From assembly GCF_002556545.1 (NCBI RefSeq), contig NZ_CP022685.1, positions 4,132,001-4,196,000 of the forward strand: 64,000 bases of DNA, given 5' to 3'. The DNA is from Streptomyces formicae (GTDB lineage Bacteria > Actinomycetota > Actinomycetes > Streptomycetales > Streptomycetaceae). The stretch's first letter is position 1; the number at the start of each line of letters is the position of its first letter. The notes beneath the pieces were generated by a model that did no database searches, was not told the origin of the DNA, and was given only the letters and a program-made list of their open reading frames with translations. Shown here in pieces: positions 1 to 8,168 of the stretch. The translations under genes were made by a program, and so were the position numbers.

Positions 1-1
1 C

Positions 2-424
2 CCGGCGGCGGAGGAGACGGGGCCCGCGGCGCCAGGACAGTTCCGCATCGGGCCGCACACCGACTTCGGGCTCGTCACCCTCCTCGACCGGCAGGCCGGC
101 CGGGGCGGCCTCCAGGTCCACGACGACGAGCACGGCTGGCGGGACGCCCCGTACGAGCCCGGTGCGATCACCCTCAACATCGGTGACCTGATGGCCCGTT
201 GGAGCGGTGACCGCTGGCGCTCGGGGCGCCATCGCGTGCTGCCCCCGCCCGCCGACGCACCGCAGGAGGAGCTCACCTCCCTGGTGTACTTCCACGCCTG
301 CGCGCCCGACACCAGCATCGCGTCGCTGCCCGCCCCCGTGGGACGTACGCCCTACCCGGCCGTACGCGCGGGGGACTATCTCCAGGAGAAGATGCGGGCG
401 ATCTACGCCGCCGGGGGCGAGTAG
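2..424 (+). CDS. 2OG-Fe(II) oxygenase, isopenicillin N synthase-like (3' part only)
   Basis: The reading frame is open from the window edge, so only the C-terminal 140 residues are present. The segment GPHTDFGLVTLLD carries the HxD iron ligands of the double-stranded beta-helix, and SGRHRVLPP supplies the distal iron-binding His. This is the layout of isopenicillin N synthase/gibberellin-oxidase-type dioxygenases, which couple oxidation of a substrate to decarboxylation of 2-oxoglutarate. After the second His, the stretch reads EELTSLVYFHA; the Arg expected in the 2OG-binding RxS motif is not obvious there, so cosubstrate binding cannot be confirmed. The substrate is unknown. The gene ends at TAG 422-424 and no gene follows closely. 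Confidence 0.8.
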   Translation, partial: PAAEETGPAAPGQFRIGPHTDFGLVTLLDRQAGRGGLQVHDDEHGWRDAPYEPGAITLNIGDLMARWSGDRWRSGRHRVLPPPADAPQEELTSLVYFHACAPDTSIASLPAPVGRTPYPAVRAGDYLQEKMRAIYAAGGE

Positions 425-771
425 ATGAATGGTTTCCCTTCGCGCCCGATGTCCATTCGGATCGTATCCAAGCCCATCCCGGTGCCCATCCCGATGCCCA
501 TTCGGGCAACTCCTTGCCCATTCGGCCCGACGCGCGCATTCCAGAGTCCGGCCGATTCGGCTCCGTGAACTCATGAATTTACGTTTAACCGCGCCTTAAA
601 AGCGATCGTCCGGCGGTCGAGCCAACCGCCAACTGGCCAGCTCAGCAGGCGTTTCAGGGGAACGGAGGGATCGGCTTCGGATATCTCGGAACTTCTTTTC
701 CTGCAACCAAGGGCAAACCTCGGATGTCCCACCTCATTGCAAGGAGCACCTACACATCTGGAGGTTTTTCC
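425..771. other. Intergenic region and RTX-gene leader
   Basis: There is no convincing gene in these 347 bases. Between about 447 and 525 there are short degenerate direct repeats built on TGCCCATYC. The part from about 570 is A/T-richer and probably holds the promoter of the RTX-protein gene, although no standard -35/-10 pair can be assigned with confidence. A GGAGG at 760-764 is the ribosome binding site for the start at 772. Confidence 0.45.
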
Positions 772-1683
772 ATGTCATCGAACTTCACCGGACGTCGCGC
801 TTTGCGGACCGTGTCGGCCGCGGCACTTGCCATCAGCGCCGGGATTTCCGCGCCGCTTCTGCTCGCCGGGAGCGCCGGGGCCGCGACGTCCGCCGCCCCT
901 GCCACCGCCGCGTTCAGCTCGTCCGACCACGGGATCGTCTACACGGCCGCTCCCGGCCAGACCAACAAGGTGACCGTCACCGCCACCAAGAGCACGGGGA
1001 AGGTCAGCTACCTGATCGACGACGCCGTCTCGATCAAGGCCGGGGAGAAGTGCTCCTACCCGGACAGCGCCGACCACACCAAGGTGTCGTGCTCCGTCGA
1101 GACCCTGGAGAGCCAGGACCCTTACGCCACCCTCCTGTTGAACCTCGGCGACGGCAACGACACCGTCGGCTACGACAACAAGGGCGACGAGACCTACTAC
1201 TTCGCCCGTGCCGACCTGGGCCCCGGCAAGGACACCTGGAAGCACATCGGCGGTGACGACGGCAACGCCGTGCTCGGCGGGACCGGGGACGACACCCTCA
1301 CGATGGGCAACTACGGCACCGCGGCCGGCGGCGACGGCAAGGACACCATCCGCATCGAGCAGGACGGTATCGCGGCGGGCGGCAACCAGAACGACGTCAT
1401 CTACGCCGAGGGCGAGGAGAGCATCGTCGAGGGCGGCGCGGGCGACGACGAGATCCACGGCGGGGCCGGACGCCAGCACCTGAAGGGTGACGACGGCGAC
1501 GACGAGCTCCACGGCGGCTCCGGCGCCGACTTCATGTACGGCGGCAAGGGCAACGACGTCCTGTACGGCGACAGCGGCAACGACACCATCTACGGGAACA
1601 GCGGCGACGACGGGCTGTTCGGCGGCTCCGGCCAGGACGTCCTGTCCGGCGGTCCCGGCCGCGACATCGTCCGCCAGGACTGA
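772..1683 (+). CDS. Secreted calcium-binding RTX-repeat protein
   Basis: A 303-residue exported protein. Residues 1 to about 37 form a Sec signal peptide (FTGRRALRT, a hydrophobic core, then GSAGAATSA). The C-terminal half has around nine glycine- and aspartate-rich nonapeptides of the GGxGxDxLxG type (for example [40 protein letters not shown]). These fold as a parallel beta-roll that binds Ca2+ outside the cell. The start at 772 is preferred to the in-frame ATG at 724 because a GGAGG lies 7 nt upstream and the signal peptide then begins normally. No enzymatic domain is visible. Such proteins are usually type I substrates in Gram-negatives; here export is by a signal peptide, as in other actinobacterial examples. 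Confidence 0.85.
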   Translation: MSSNFTGRRALRTVSAAALAISAGISAPLLLAGSAGAATSAAPATAAFSSSDHGIVYTAAPGQTNKVTVTATKSTGKVSYLIDDAVSIKAGEKCSYPDSADHTKVSCSVETLESQDPYATLLLNLGDGNDTVGYDNKGDETYYFARADLGPGKDTWKHIGGDDGNAVLGGTGDDTLTMGNYGTAAGGDGKDTIRIEQDGIAAGGNQNDVIYAEGEESIVEGGAGDDEIHGGAGRQHLKGDDGDDELHGGSGADFMYGGKGNDVLYGDSGNDTIYGNSGDDGLFGGSGQDVLSGGPGRDIVRQD

Positions 1684-1735
1684 CCCAGGACCGACCCAGG
1701 ACCGACCCCAGGGCCGACATCAGGACCGACATCGA
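1684..1735. repeat. Short direct repeats, CAGGACCGAC type
   Basis: About four imperfect copies of a ten-base unit (CAGGACCGAC and variants such as CAGGGCCGAC) lie directly after the RTX stop codon and before the terminator. They probably arose by slippage. Confidence 0.6.
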
Positions 1736-1739
1736 TTGA

Positions 1740-1787
1740 CGTTCGGGGCGCGGCACGGTGAAGAATCACCGTGCCGCGCCCCGAACG
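1740..1787. terminator. Bidirectional hairpin terminator
   Basis: A perfect 22-bp stem (arms 1740-1761 and 1766-1787) closes on the four-base loop AGAA. It lies between the converging RTX gene and the lipoprotein gene, so it can terminate both transcripts. There is no U tract, as is common for Streptomyces terminators. Confidence 0.9.
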
Positions 1788-1789
1788 AC

Positions 1790-2227
1790 TCAGAACGCCT
1801 CGTTCATCACCAGCGCGTTGCCGTACACGTCGTACACCGACACGTAGCCCTCCTTCGCGTCCTTCCAGTCGTCGAAGGCGGTGGCGAGGGCGCGGGCGGT
1901 GGCCATGGGGTCCTTGACCGGTTTGGTCCCGCCGTTGATGTCGGTGGAGATGTAGGCGTTGCCGGTCTTGTCGTCCCACTCGCCGATGACGCGGCGCACG
2001 CGGGACGCCGCCTTCTTCTGCTCCCGGGTGCCGTGGGCGTCGACCCACGCGCGGAAGTCGTCGGCGTGCTTCTTCGACTGCTTCTCGTCGGTGTCGGTCG
2101 GCAGCTTCTCCTGCTCGCTGGGCGCGCCCTGGGCCGTGGTGTCGGTCCACTCGCAGCCGCTGGTGAGACCGACGGCGAGGCAGGCGCCGAGGACGAGGGC
2201 CGCGGATCGGTTCGACCGGGTGCGCAT
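1790..2227 (-). CDS. Small putative lipoprotein
   Basis: A 145-residue protein of unknown function. It begins MRTRSNRSAALVLGACLAVG and has a lipobox LTSGC with the lipidated Cys at residue 25, so the mature protein should be anchored to the outer face of the membrane. The rest is soluble and charged, with a KKHADDFRAWVDAHGT region and a C-terminal part predicted to mix helix and strand. The start is set by GGAGGAACGCCTG directly upstream. It lies 59 bp behind the I36-type gene on the same strand and is probably cotranscribed with it. No catalytic motif is visible. Confidence 0.75.
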   Translation of the reverse strand: MRTRSNRSAALVLGACLAVGLTSGCEWTDTTAQGAPSEQEKLPTDTDEKQSKKHADDFRAWVDAHGTREQKKAASRVRRVIGEWDDKTGNAYISTDINGGTKPVKDPMATARALATAFDDWKDAKEGYVSVYDVYGNALVMNEAF

Positions 2228-2286
2228 CAGGCGTTCCTCCTTCTCAGGCTTCTCGGGCTTCTCAGGCTTCGCGCTTCTCGGGCCGG
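2228..2286. repeat. Nine-base tandem repeats between two genes
   Basis: On the plus strand the gap holds TTCTCAGGC and TTCTCGGGC units in tandem (about five copies, one degenerate). On the minus strand the array runs into the GGAGGAA ribosome binding site of the lipoprotein gene, so copy-number change could alter the spacing between the two genes. Confidence 0.6.
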
Positions 2287-3006
2287 TCAGAACTTGATCG
2301 CGTCGGCCTTGTCGTTCCAGTTGCCGCCGTAAGCGTAGGAAATCTTCGTGAAGTCCGGGTACCGGGTGTATCCGGCCCCGAGGAAGAGGTGCGGGTCGGG
2401 CATGCCGGTGCGGAAGTCGTACAGCTCCACACCGCGCTGGGGGCGGTTGACGTACGCGGAGGACGCCTTGTCGCGGAAGCTCGGGCTGTACTGGTCCAGG
2501 TGACGGGTCTTCGCGGTGTCGTACGTCGGCCACTGCAGGCGACGGCCCTTGAAGTCCTTGTCCTGCCACAGGCACACCCAGCTCTTGGGGCAGTCCTGGT
2601 AGCCGCTGCGCAGGGCGGCGGCGCGGGCCGCCTTCGGCGCGGCCTGGACGGCCGCGCCCTCGCGCGACTCCGGAGTCGGCGCGCGCTCCGCGAGGAAGGC
2701 GTTGGCCTCCTCCTGGTCGTCGAAGCACTCCATGGTGCCGTCCTGCGACACCTCGGCGCAGACCTGCGCGCCGCCGAGGTCGTTCGACCGGGAGTCGATC
2801 TTCTCGCCGTGGTAGTACATCTCGACCTTCGGCGCGTTCTCCACGTCCTGGCGGACCTGCGCCTCTTCCTCGGCGGTGGACGTGCCGGAGACGGCTCCCG
2901 GCACCTCGGGGAGGGAGGTGTCGGCGAAGGCGGGGGCGGCGGCGATGCCTGCGGTCGCGAGGGCGAGAGCGGCGGCGGCCACGGTGGTACGGGCGCTTAT
3001 GTGCAT
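2287..3006 (-). CDS. Secreted peptidase inhibitor I36 / beta-gamma crystallin-like protein
   Basis: A 239-residue exported protein. Residues 1-28 are a signal peptide ending AAPAFA-D. An acidic spacer with two conserved-looking cysteines (VCAEVSQDGTMECF) follows. The C-terminal 110 residues carry the I36-like fold seen as CPKSWVCLWQDKDFKGRRLQW and then SSAYVNRPQRGVELYD, which matches the beta/gamma-crystallin-like family that includes Streptomyces metalloprotease inhibitor SMPI. The likely role is inhibition of an extracellular protease or cell-wall structure. The start at 3006 has a GGGGA upstream and gives a clean signal peptide; the open frame continues further upstream without a usable start. 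Confidence 0.8.
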   Translation of the reverse strand: MHISARTTVAAAALALATAGIAAAPAFADTSLPEVPGAVSGTSTAEEEAQVRQDVENAPKVEMYYHGEKIDSRSNDLGGAQVCAEVSQDGTMECFDDQEEANAFLAERAPTPESREGAAVQAAPKAARAAALRSGYQDCPKSWVCLWQDKDFKGRRLQWPTYDTAKTRHLDQYSPSFRDKASSAYVNRPQRGVELYDFRTGMPDPHLFLGAGYTRYPDFTKISYAYGGNWNDKADAIKF

Positions 3007-3376
3007 GGGTGGTCCCCAGAAAGACGGCTTGTGCGGGTGGAGCGCGGATCCGTGGCCGACCGGGTTCGCCGGGGCTCGGATCCGATCAAGGAACTTATTG
3101 CGTGAACCGGGCACCCATCTTGCGGATGAATCCGCTTAAAGACGACAAGTGCCACCCATCCCATCTGTGGCGTTAAGCATGGTTGTACGGCGAGGGGTTA
3201 CAGCCGTATCAAGATCAACTCACGGGGCGATCAAGCAGGTCATGACACGTCGTCAAGCCGTCCTTATCTACGCCTTACGATGATCAATCCCATTTCCCCC
3301 ACACCTCACGGCTTGACCGGCAACGCACCATCGGTGCTGCTTTGCCATGCGCCAACTGTGAGAGGAAGAGCATGAG
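3007..3376. promoter_or_regulatory. Divergent promoter region, I36-type gene and large secreted protein
   Basis: This 370-bp gap separates divergently transcribed genes and must hold both promoters. It is A/T-richer than its surroundings from about 3090 to 3300 and contains related short stretches (ATCAAGATCAAC, then GATCAAGCAGG). No regulator site could be assigned. The 3' end holds GAGGAAGAG (3362-3370), the ribosome binding site for the TTG start at 3377. Confidence 0.5.
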
Positions 3377-6300
3377 TTGAGATCGCACATACGGAGATCG
3401 GCCCGTGCCGGGATCGCGGGCCTCGCGGCCACGGCGGTCCTCACCGGGCTGATCCAGACCGGCGCGGCGCACGCCGCGCCCGACGACCCGTCAGCCGCCG
3501 CCGGGTCGAAGTCGGCCGGGAGCGAGCCGGGTTCGGGGCGCGTCGCCGACCCCGACAAGCGCCTCGGCAAGGACTGGGACACCTCGAAGGACCGGGCCGT
3601 CACCGCCGCCGCCGACTCCGACGGGCTGCGCATCCTCGCCGCCGCGTCACAGGACGCGTACGCGTGGAAGACCGCCGCGGTCCTCAACGAGCCCGGTATG
3701 CCCGCCGATTCGTGGATCGGCAACCAGTGCGTCATGGACGACTCCCACGTCGCCGCCGTGTACGCGCCCCGCGCGTTCACGAACAAGCCCGACCTGATGC
3801 AGGGCGGCGCGTTCACCGCGATCGTGAACACGAAGACGGGGGCGGTGACGAAGCTGCCGTTCACCGGCACGCTCGCCTACTTCGACCCCACCTGTAACAC
3901 CGCCACGCACACCGCAGCCTTCACCCAGTACCGCGACATGAACGACGCGTCGCAGGTGAAGACCCAGGTGATCACGGTGGACACGGCGGGCAAGACCGTC
4001 GCGACCACGGGCGAGCTGCGCGGCCAGGTGTCGTCGGCGGCCCCGGTGAAGGACGGTGTGGTCGCGGGTCTGGGCCGCGGTCTCGTCCACATCGACGGCA
4101 AGGGCAAGGTCCGCAAGGTCGCCGATGCCGACAGCGTGCCCTTCGACGTCCGTCCCCTGGCGGGCGACCGCGTCGGCTTCGTGGACCGCAAGGGCACGAA
4201 GACGGCGCAGGCGAAGGTGTACGACGGGAGCGGCAAGCGGGGCGGGAGCGGCAGGACCCGCACCATCGCCACCGGGCGCCTCGGCGAGCTCGGCCTGGAA
4301 TCCGGCGCGCAGGGCCGCGCCTTCCTCACCGGTGAGGCCAAGGACGTGCAGGTGCGGGGCAGCGGGGTCACCCGGGTCGACGCCCCGGCCGACACCGACC
4401 TCTCCTCGCACGGCCGCCTCGCCGTCGAGCCCGTCCTCACGCCCGGCGTCCGCGCAGGACTGACCCGCATCAAGGGCGCGGGCAAGGGCTTCGACAAGGC
4501 GAACGAGCCCGAGGCGGGCGTGCGTTCACGGTCCGGGCAGGCCCCGGGGACGGCGGACGACGCCACCACGATCACGGTGACGTCGACCGCCACGACGACG
4601 GGCGAGGAGGTCGAGCAGCGGGTCGCCTCGGCGCCCCCGCGCACCATCGGCGGCCTCTCCCCCGCGCTGACCGGCGACAGCAAGCCGCGCACGCTGACCC
4701 GCGCGTCCGCCGTGACGTCGGCGTCCGCCGTGCAGCCCGCGTCCGCCGTGAAGTCCGCGTCCGCCACCCCCGCGGCGGCTGCCGACGCGCCCGTCTCGCA
4801 CGACCCCGTCGACACCGACCGCTGGTGCTCCGTCTCCCGCAACGACATGGGCGCGCAGGCGCTCCAGCCGACGCCGAACCAGGTGGAGTGGGCCGTCGAC
4901 CTGGCCGTACGCGGCGAGCTGCGGTCCAAGTGGATCCGCCAGGGCGACTACCGGGGCCAGGCGGGGCTCGGCACGATCGATCCGCAGGGCCTGTTCCCGC
5001 TGCCGAAGCTGAACGGGGGCGGCCGGATCCCGGCCAGCGTCCTGCTCGGCATCCTGGCGCAGGAGTCCAACCTGTGGCAGGCCGAGTCCGGCGCGATCCC
5101 CGGCCAGATGGGCAATCCGCTGGCCGCCGTGGACGGTTACTACGGCCACAAGGCGAAGGACACGCTGCTCGGCTACTGGCGCATCAACTGGGACAAGTCC
5201 GACTGCGGTTACGGCGTCGGGCAGGTCACCGACGGCATGCGTCTGAAGGGGCACGAGAAGAAGGGCGAGACCAGCCTCGACCCGAAGCTCCAGAAGATCA
5301 TCGCGGTCGACTACGCGACCAACATCGCCGCCTCCATGCAGATCCTCGCCGACAAGTGGAACGAGGTGCACAAGGACGGCCAGAAGATCACGGTCAACAA
5401 CGACGACCCGTCCCGCATGGAGAACTGGTTCACCGCCGCCTGGAACTACAACCTGGGCTTCAACCCCAGGTCGGAGTCCGGCAAGAACGGCGGCAACTGG
5501 GGCCTCGGCTGGTACAACAACCCGGCCAACCCCATGTACAAGAAGGGTGCCTGGGACCACCCGTTCATGGACGTCAGCCTCAACGCGAACAACATCCGCG
5601 ACGCGGCGCACCCGCAGGACTGGCCGTACGAGGAGAAGGTGATGGGCTGGTCCGCCTGGTCCATCGACACCGGTTTCTCCTACGGCACGGACGGGCGGCA
5701 GGACTGGAAGGGCGACTCCGGGTTCAACACCGCCGGTTTCCGTCCCGCATGGTGGGCGAGCATCGCCGACCGCTCCCGGGTCAGCCCGCCGCTCGACACC
5801 TTCTGCAACAAGAAGAACAACTGCGACCCTGCCAACCCGGTCGACTGCCCCGACGAGGCCTGCTACCGGCAGTTCTGGTGGACGCAGGAGAACGCGACGT
5901 GGAAGCCCGACTGCGACCAGACGTGCGGGCACGAGAGCATCAAGTACGTCACCCTGCGCGCCGAACCGGGCCGCGGCTACCGGCTGAAGAACGGTGACCC
6001 GGTGTGCGGCGGCGCCCCCGCGGGCTCCGACGTCGTCGCCTCGGTCCCCAACGGCACGCCCACGTGGTCGAGTTGTGGGAAGGCGTCCTCGACCGGATCG
6101 TTCCGGTTCACCTTCCATCCCGACTGGGACAAGCACTACGAGGCGAAGGCCGACCTGCATTCGATCGGCGGCGGCCACGGCGGCCACTTCTGGTACACCC
6201 ACACCCGCAACGAGGACCACCTCGGCGGCGCCGGCAACCGCATGACCATCGACGGCGAGTGGACGGCGGGCAAGAAGTACGACCTGGCGGCCGTGTACGC

Positions 6301-7888
6301 GTACGTCCCCGACACCGGGGCCCAGACCCGGCACGCGAAGTACGTCGTCGAGGGCGCGTCCGGCGGTCCCTACGAGCGGTTCGTCGACCAGAACGCGAAC
6401 AACGGCAAGTGGGTGCCGCTCGGCGCCTACAAGTTCACCGGCACACCGAAGGTGAAGTTGAGCAACTACACGAAGACGGGCACCGCCGACCGGGACCTCG
6501 CCTGGAACTCGGTGGCGTTCAAGCCGATCAAGGGCAAGTTCGTCCACCGCTCCCTGACCGCCGCGGCGATCTTCGACCCGAACCAGGAGCTGAACTCCAA
6601 CTGGCCGGTGTCCTCGGAGATCAACTCGCCCGTGCAGTCGATGAAGGCGCTCTACGACTGGGGCCTCGGCCTCGCCGACCACGGTCCGCTGTGGAACAAC
6701 CCGGAGGGCGCCGACGCCGTCGGCATGTCCTCCAAGGCGCGCTGTCCCTCGGCCAAGGCCGTCGGCGAGTGCACAGGACAGAAGACGTACGACGCGGCCG
6801 CCAGGTGGGCCAAGGACATCAGGGCGGGCGGCTGGAAGCCGCGCGCCGACGGGTCGGCGCCCGCGATGTCCATCCCGAAGTGGATGGCCATGTCCAACGC
6901 GCGCCCCGACCCGAAGACGCCCGCCTCCAAGGCGTACGCGGACCCGAACAGCTACAAGATCAAGTCCGATGTGAACGTGACGTTCGTGGTCGGTGAGGAC
7001 GGGAAGATCGTCGAGGGCAGCGTGGGCTCGGACCACCGCGCCCGGGTCGGCAACGCCCACCTCCCCACCTTCGTCACGGACATCATGCAGACGATCGAGG
7101 CGGACTACGGGATCCCCGCGCCGGACATCGACTACACCACGCAGGACGCCCTGGAGTACGGCAACGTCCACACGTCCCACCCCTACAAGGACGGGGACAC
7201 ACCTGGTCAGGCGTACTTCCCGCACTTCCGCGGCGCGCGCCTCGACGACTCCAAGCAGTGCGTGGACTTCCGCGCGGTCGGCGGCGGCGTGCACGGCTAC
7301 CGCGCGATGATCGGCCACAAGTCCGTGAACGACAACGTCAAGAAGTGGGTGGACCAGGTCAACGCGGACCTGGAGACCAACCACACGGTGCGGCGGTTCG
7401 CCGGTGACGTCTACTCGATGTTCTTCAAGAACACCGGGTCCTGGAACAACAACATGTTCGGCTCGATGATCGGCAACGCGCCGCCCATCTGGCAGGACAT
7501 CGCCGCGGCCTTCTGCGCGGACGGCTCGATCAAGCCCACCCACCTGCAGAAGAACAAGGACGCCAAGCCGTCCGACGGCATCGTCTTCCAGTCCTACATG
7601 CCCGACCTCTACCTGTACGTCGACGACAAGCTGACCGACAACCTGGGCCGTCCGACGGACCGCAGGATCAGCGGCGGCGACTGGCGGAACTTCTCCAACT
7701 TCCCCGCCACCGCGCCGAACGGCAACGCCTTCGCCTCCTGCTCCGCCTACCACCGGGGCAGCGGCGGCAATCCGTGGGGCGTGGACGCTCCCGTTCCGTT
7801 CCTCGGGGACGGGCCGGGGAACCGTCCCGGCAGTGTGGTGCACTGTGACGAGCCCGCGAACAAGTTCACGGAGAACCTCACCCGGTAA
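3377..7888 (+). CDS. Very large secreted protein with SLT-like and golvesin-like domains
   Basis: A 1503-residue exported protein. Residues 1-34 are a signal peptide (RRSARAGIAG, then AAHAAPDD). Residues about 60-430 look like a beta-propeller-type region of short strands. An ASAV-rich linker (about 435-470) follows. Residues about 545-700 resemble a lysozyme-like/SLT domain: AQESNLW with Glu563, CGYGVGQV with Gln616, and AAWNYNLGF near 687, matching the three motifs of lytic transglycosylases. Residues about 870-1055 resemble a golvesin C-terminal beta-sandwich. The last 450 residues are Cys- and Trp-containing and unrecognised. It may remodel peptidoglycan or another matrix polymer. The start is TTG at 3377; an ATG at 3372 opens only a two-codon frame that ends across the TTG. 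NocE-like large actinobacterial proteins are an alternative relation. Confidence 0.75.
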   Translation: MRSHIRRSARAGIAGLAATAVLTGLIQTGAAHAAPDDPSAAAGSKSAGSEPGSGRVADPDKRLGKDWDTSKDRAVTAAADSDGLRILAAASQDAYAWKTAAVLNEPGMPADSWIGNQCVMDDSHVAAVYAPRAFTNKPDLMQGGAFTAIVNTKTGAVTKLPFTGTLAYFDPTCNTATHTAAFTQYRDMNDASQVKTQVITVDTAGKTVATTGELRGQVSSAAPVKDGVVAGLGRGLVHIDGKGKVRKVADADSVPFDVRPLAGDRVGFVDRKGTKTAQAKVYDGSGKRGGSGRTRTIATGRLGELGLESGAQGRAFLTGEAKDVQVRGSGVTRVDAPADTDLSSHGRLAVEPVLTPGVRAGLTRIKGAGKGFDKANEPEAGVRSRSGQAPGTADDATTITVTSTATTTGEEVEQRVASAPPRTIGGLSPALTGDSKPRTLTRASAVTSASAVQPASAVKSASATPAAAADAPVSHDPVDTDRWCSVSRNDMGAQALQPTPNQVEWAVDLAVRGELRSKWIRQGDYRGQAGLGTIDPQGLFPLPKLNGGGRIPASVLLGILAQESNLWQAESGAIPGQMGNPLAAVDGYYGHKAKDTLLGYWRINWDKSDCGYGVGQVTDGMRLKGHEKKGETSLDPKLQKIIAVDYATNIAASMQILADKWNEVHKDGQKITVNNDDPSRMENWFTAAWNYNLGFNPRSESGKNGGNWGLGWYNNPANPMYKKGAWDHPFMDVSLNANNIRDAAHPQDWPYEEKVMGWSAWSIDTGFSYGTDGRQDWKGDSGFNTAGFRPAWWASIADRSRVSPPLDTFCNKKNNCDPANPVDCPDEACYRQFWWTQENATWKPDCDQTCGHESIKYVTLRAEPGRGYRLKNGDPVCGGAPAGSDVVASVPNGTPTWSSCGKASSTGSFRFTFHPDWDKHYEAKADLHSIGGGHGGHFWYTHTRNEDHLGGAGNRMTIDGEWTAGKKYDLAAVYAYVPDTGAQTRHAKYVVEGASGGPYERFVDQNANNGKWVPLGAYKFTGTPKVKLSNYTKTGTADRDLAWNSVAFKPIKGKFVHRSLTAAAIFDPNQELNSNWPVSSEINSPVQSMKALYDWGLGLADHGPLWNNPEGADAVGMSSKARCPSAKAVGECTGQKTYDAAARWAKDIRAGGWKPRADGSAPAMSIPKWMAMSNARPDPKTPASKAYADPNSYKIKSDVNVTFVVGEDGKIVEGSVGSDHRARVGNAHLPTFVTDIMQTIEADYGIPAPDIDYTTQDALEYGNVHTSHPYKDGDTPGQAYFPHFRGARLDDSKQCVDFRAVGGGVHGYRAMIGHKSVNDNVKKWVDQVNADLETNHTVRRFAGDVYSMFFKNTGSWNNNMFGSMIGNAPPIWQDIAAAFCADGSIKPTHLQKNKDAKPSDGIVFQSYMPDLYLYVDDKLTDNLGRPTDRRISGGDWRNFSNFPATAPNGNAFASCSAYHRGSGGNPWGVDAPVPFLGDGPGNRPGSVVHCDEPANKFTENLTR

Positions 7889-7896
7889 TCCGCAGC

Positions 7897-7936
7897 AGGG
7901 AGGGGGACCGGCCGACACCGGCCGGTCCCCCTCCCT
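7897..7936. terminator. Hairpin terminator after the large secreted-protein gene
   Basis: A perfect 18-bp stem (7897-7914 with 7919-7936) has the four-base loop ACAC. It sits 8 bp after the stop codon and before the ribosome binding site of the next gene, which should therefore have its own promoter or depend on read-through. Confidence 0.9.
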
Positions 7937-7961
7937 CACGCACGTCAGGGAGAAACGCCTC

Positions 7962-8150
7962 ATGGGCTTTCTGTACATGGCCCTCTTCGCCGCGCTCCTC
8001 TACCTGGTGCCCGTGGCCCTGCTCTGCAAGAAGGTCGCGAACAGGACAACGGCGAAGATGGGCTGGACCATGGCTTTCCTGTTGATCGCCTTTCCCGTCA
8101 TCCTGCTGGTCATCGGCGGGGTGATCGACGCCAACGGGGCCGCGTCGTAA
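7962..8150 (+). CDS. Small two-helix membrane protein
   Basis: A 62-residue protein with two predicted transmembrane helices: residues 2-22 (GFLYMALFAALLYLVPVALL) and about 35-56 (TMAFLLIAFPVILLVIGGVI), joined by a short basic loop with KKVANRTTAK. AGGGAGAAA precedes the ATG. It lies 18 bp ahead of the P450 gene and is probably cotranscribed with it. Function unknown; membrane anchoring of a P450 partner is possible but not supported by any motif. Confidence 0.7.
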   Translation: MGFLYMALFAALLYLVPVALLCKKVANRTTAKMGWTMAFLLIAFPVILLVIGGVIDANGAAS

Positions 8151-8168
8151 AAACGGAGGGATCACCGC

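Noticed and set aside
1790..2728. Longer form of the lipoprotein starting upstream of its lipobox
   Set aside because: The frame stays open through the KPEK-coding repeats, but that part lies antisense-like over the I36-type gene end and a good ribosome binding site and signal peptide start at 2227.
4526..7978. Minus-strand open frame of 1150 codons
   Set aside because: It is the mirror of the large secreted-protein gene. The plus-strand product has a signal peptide and domain motifs; the minus product is low-complexity and rich in Val, Arg and Gly.
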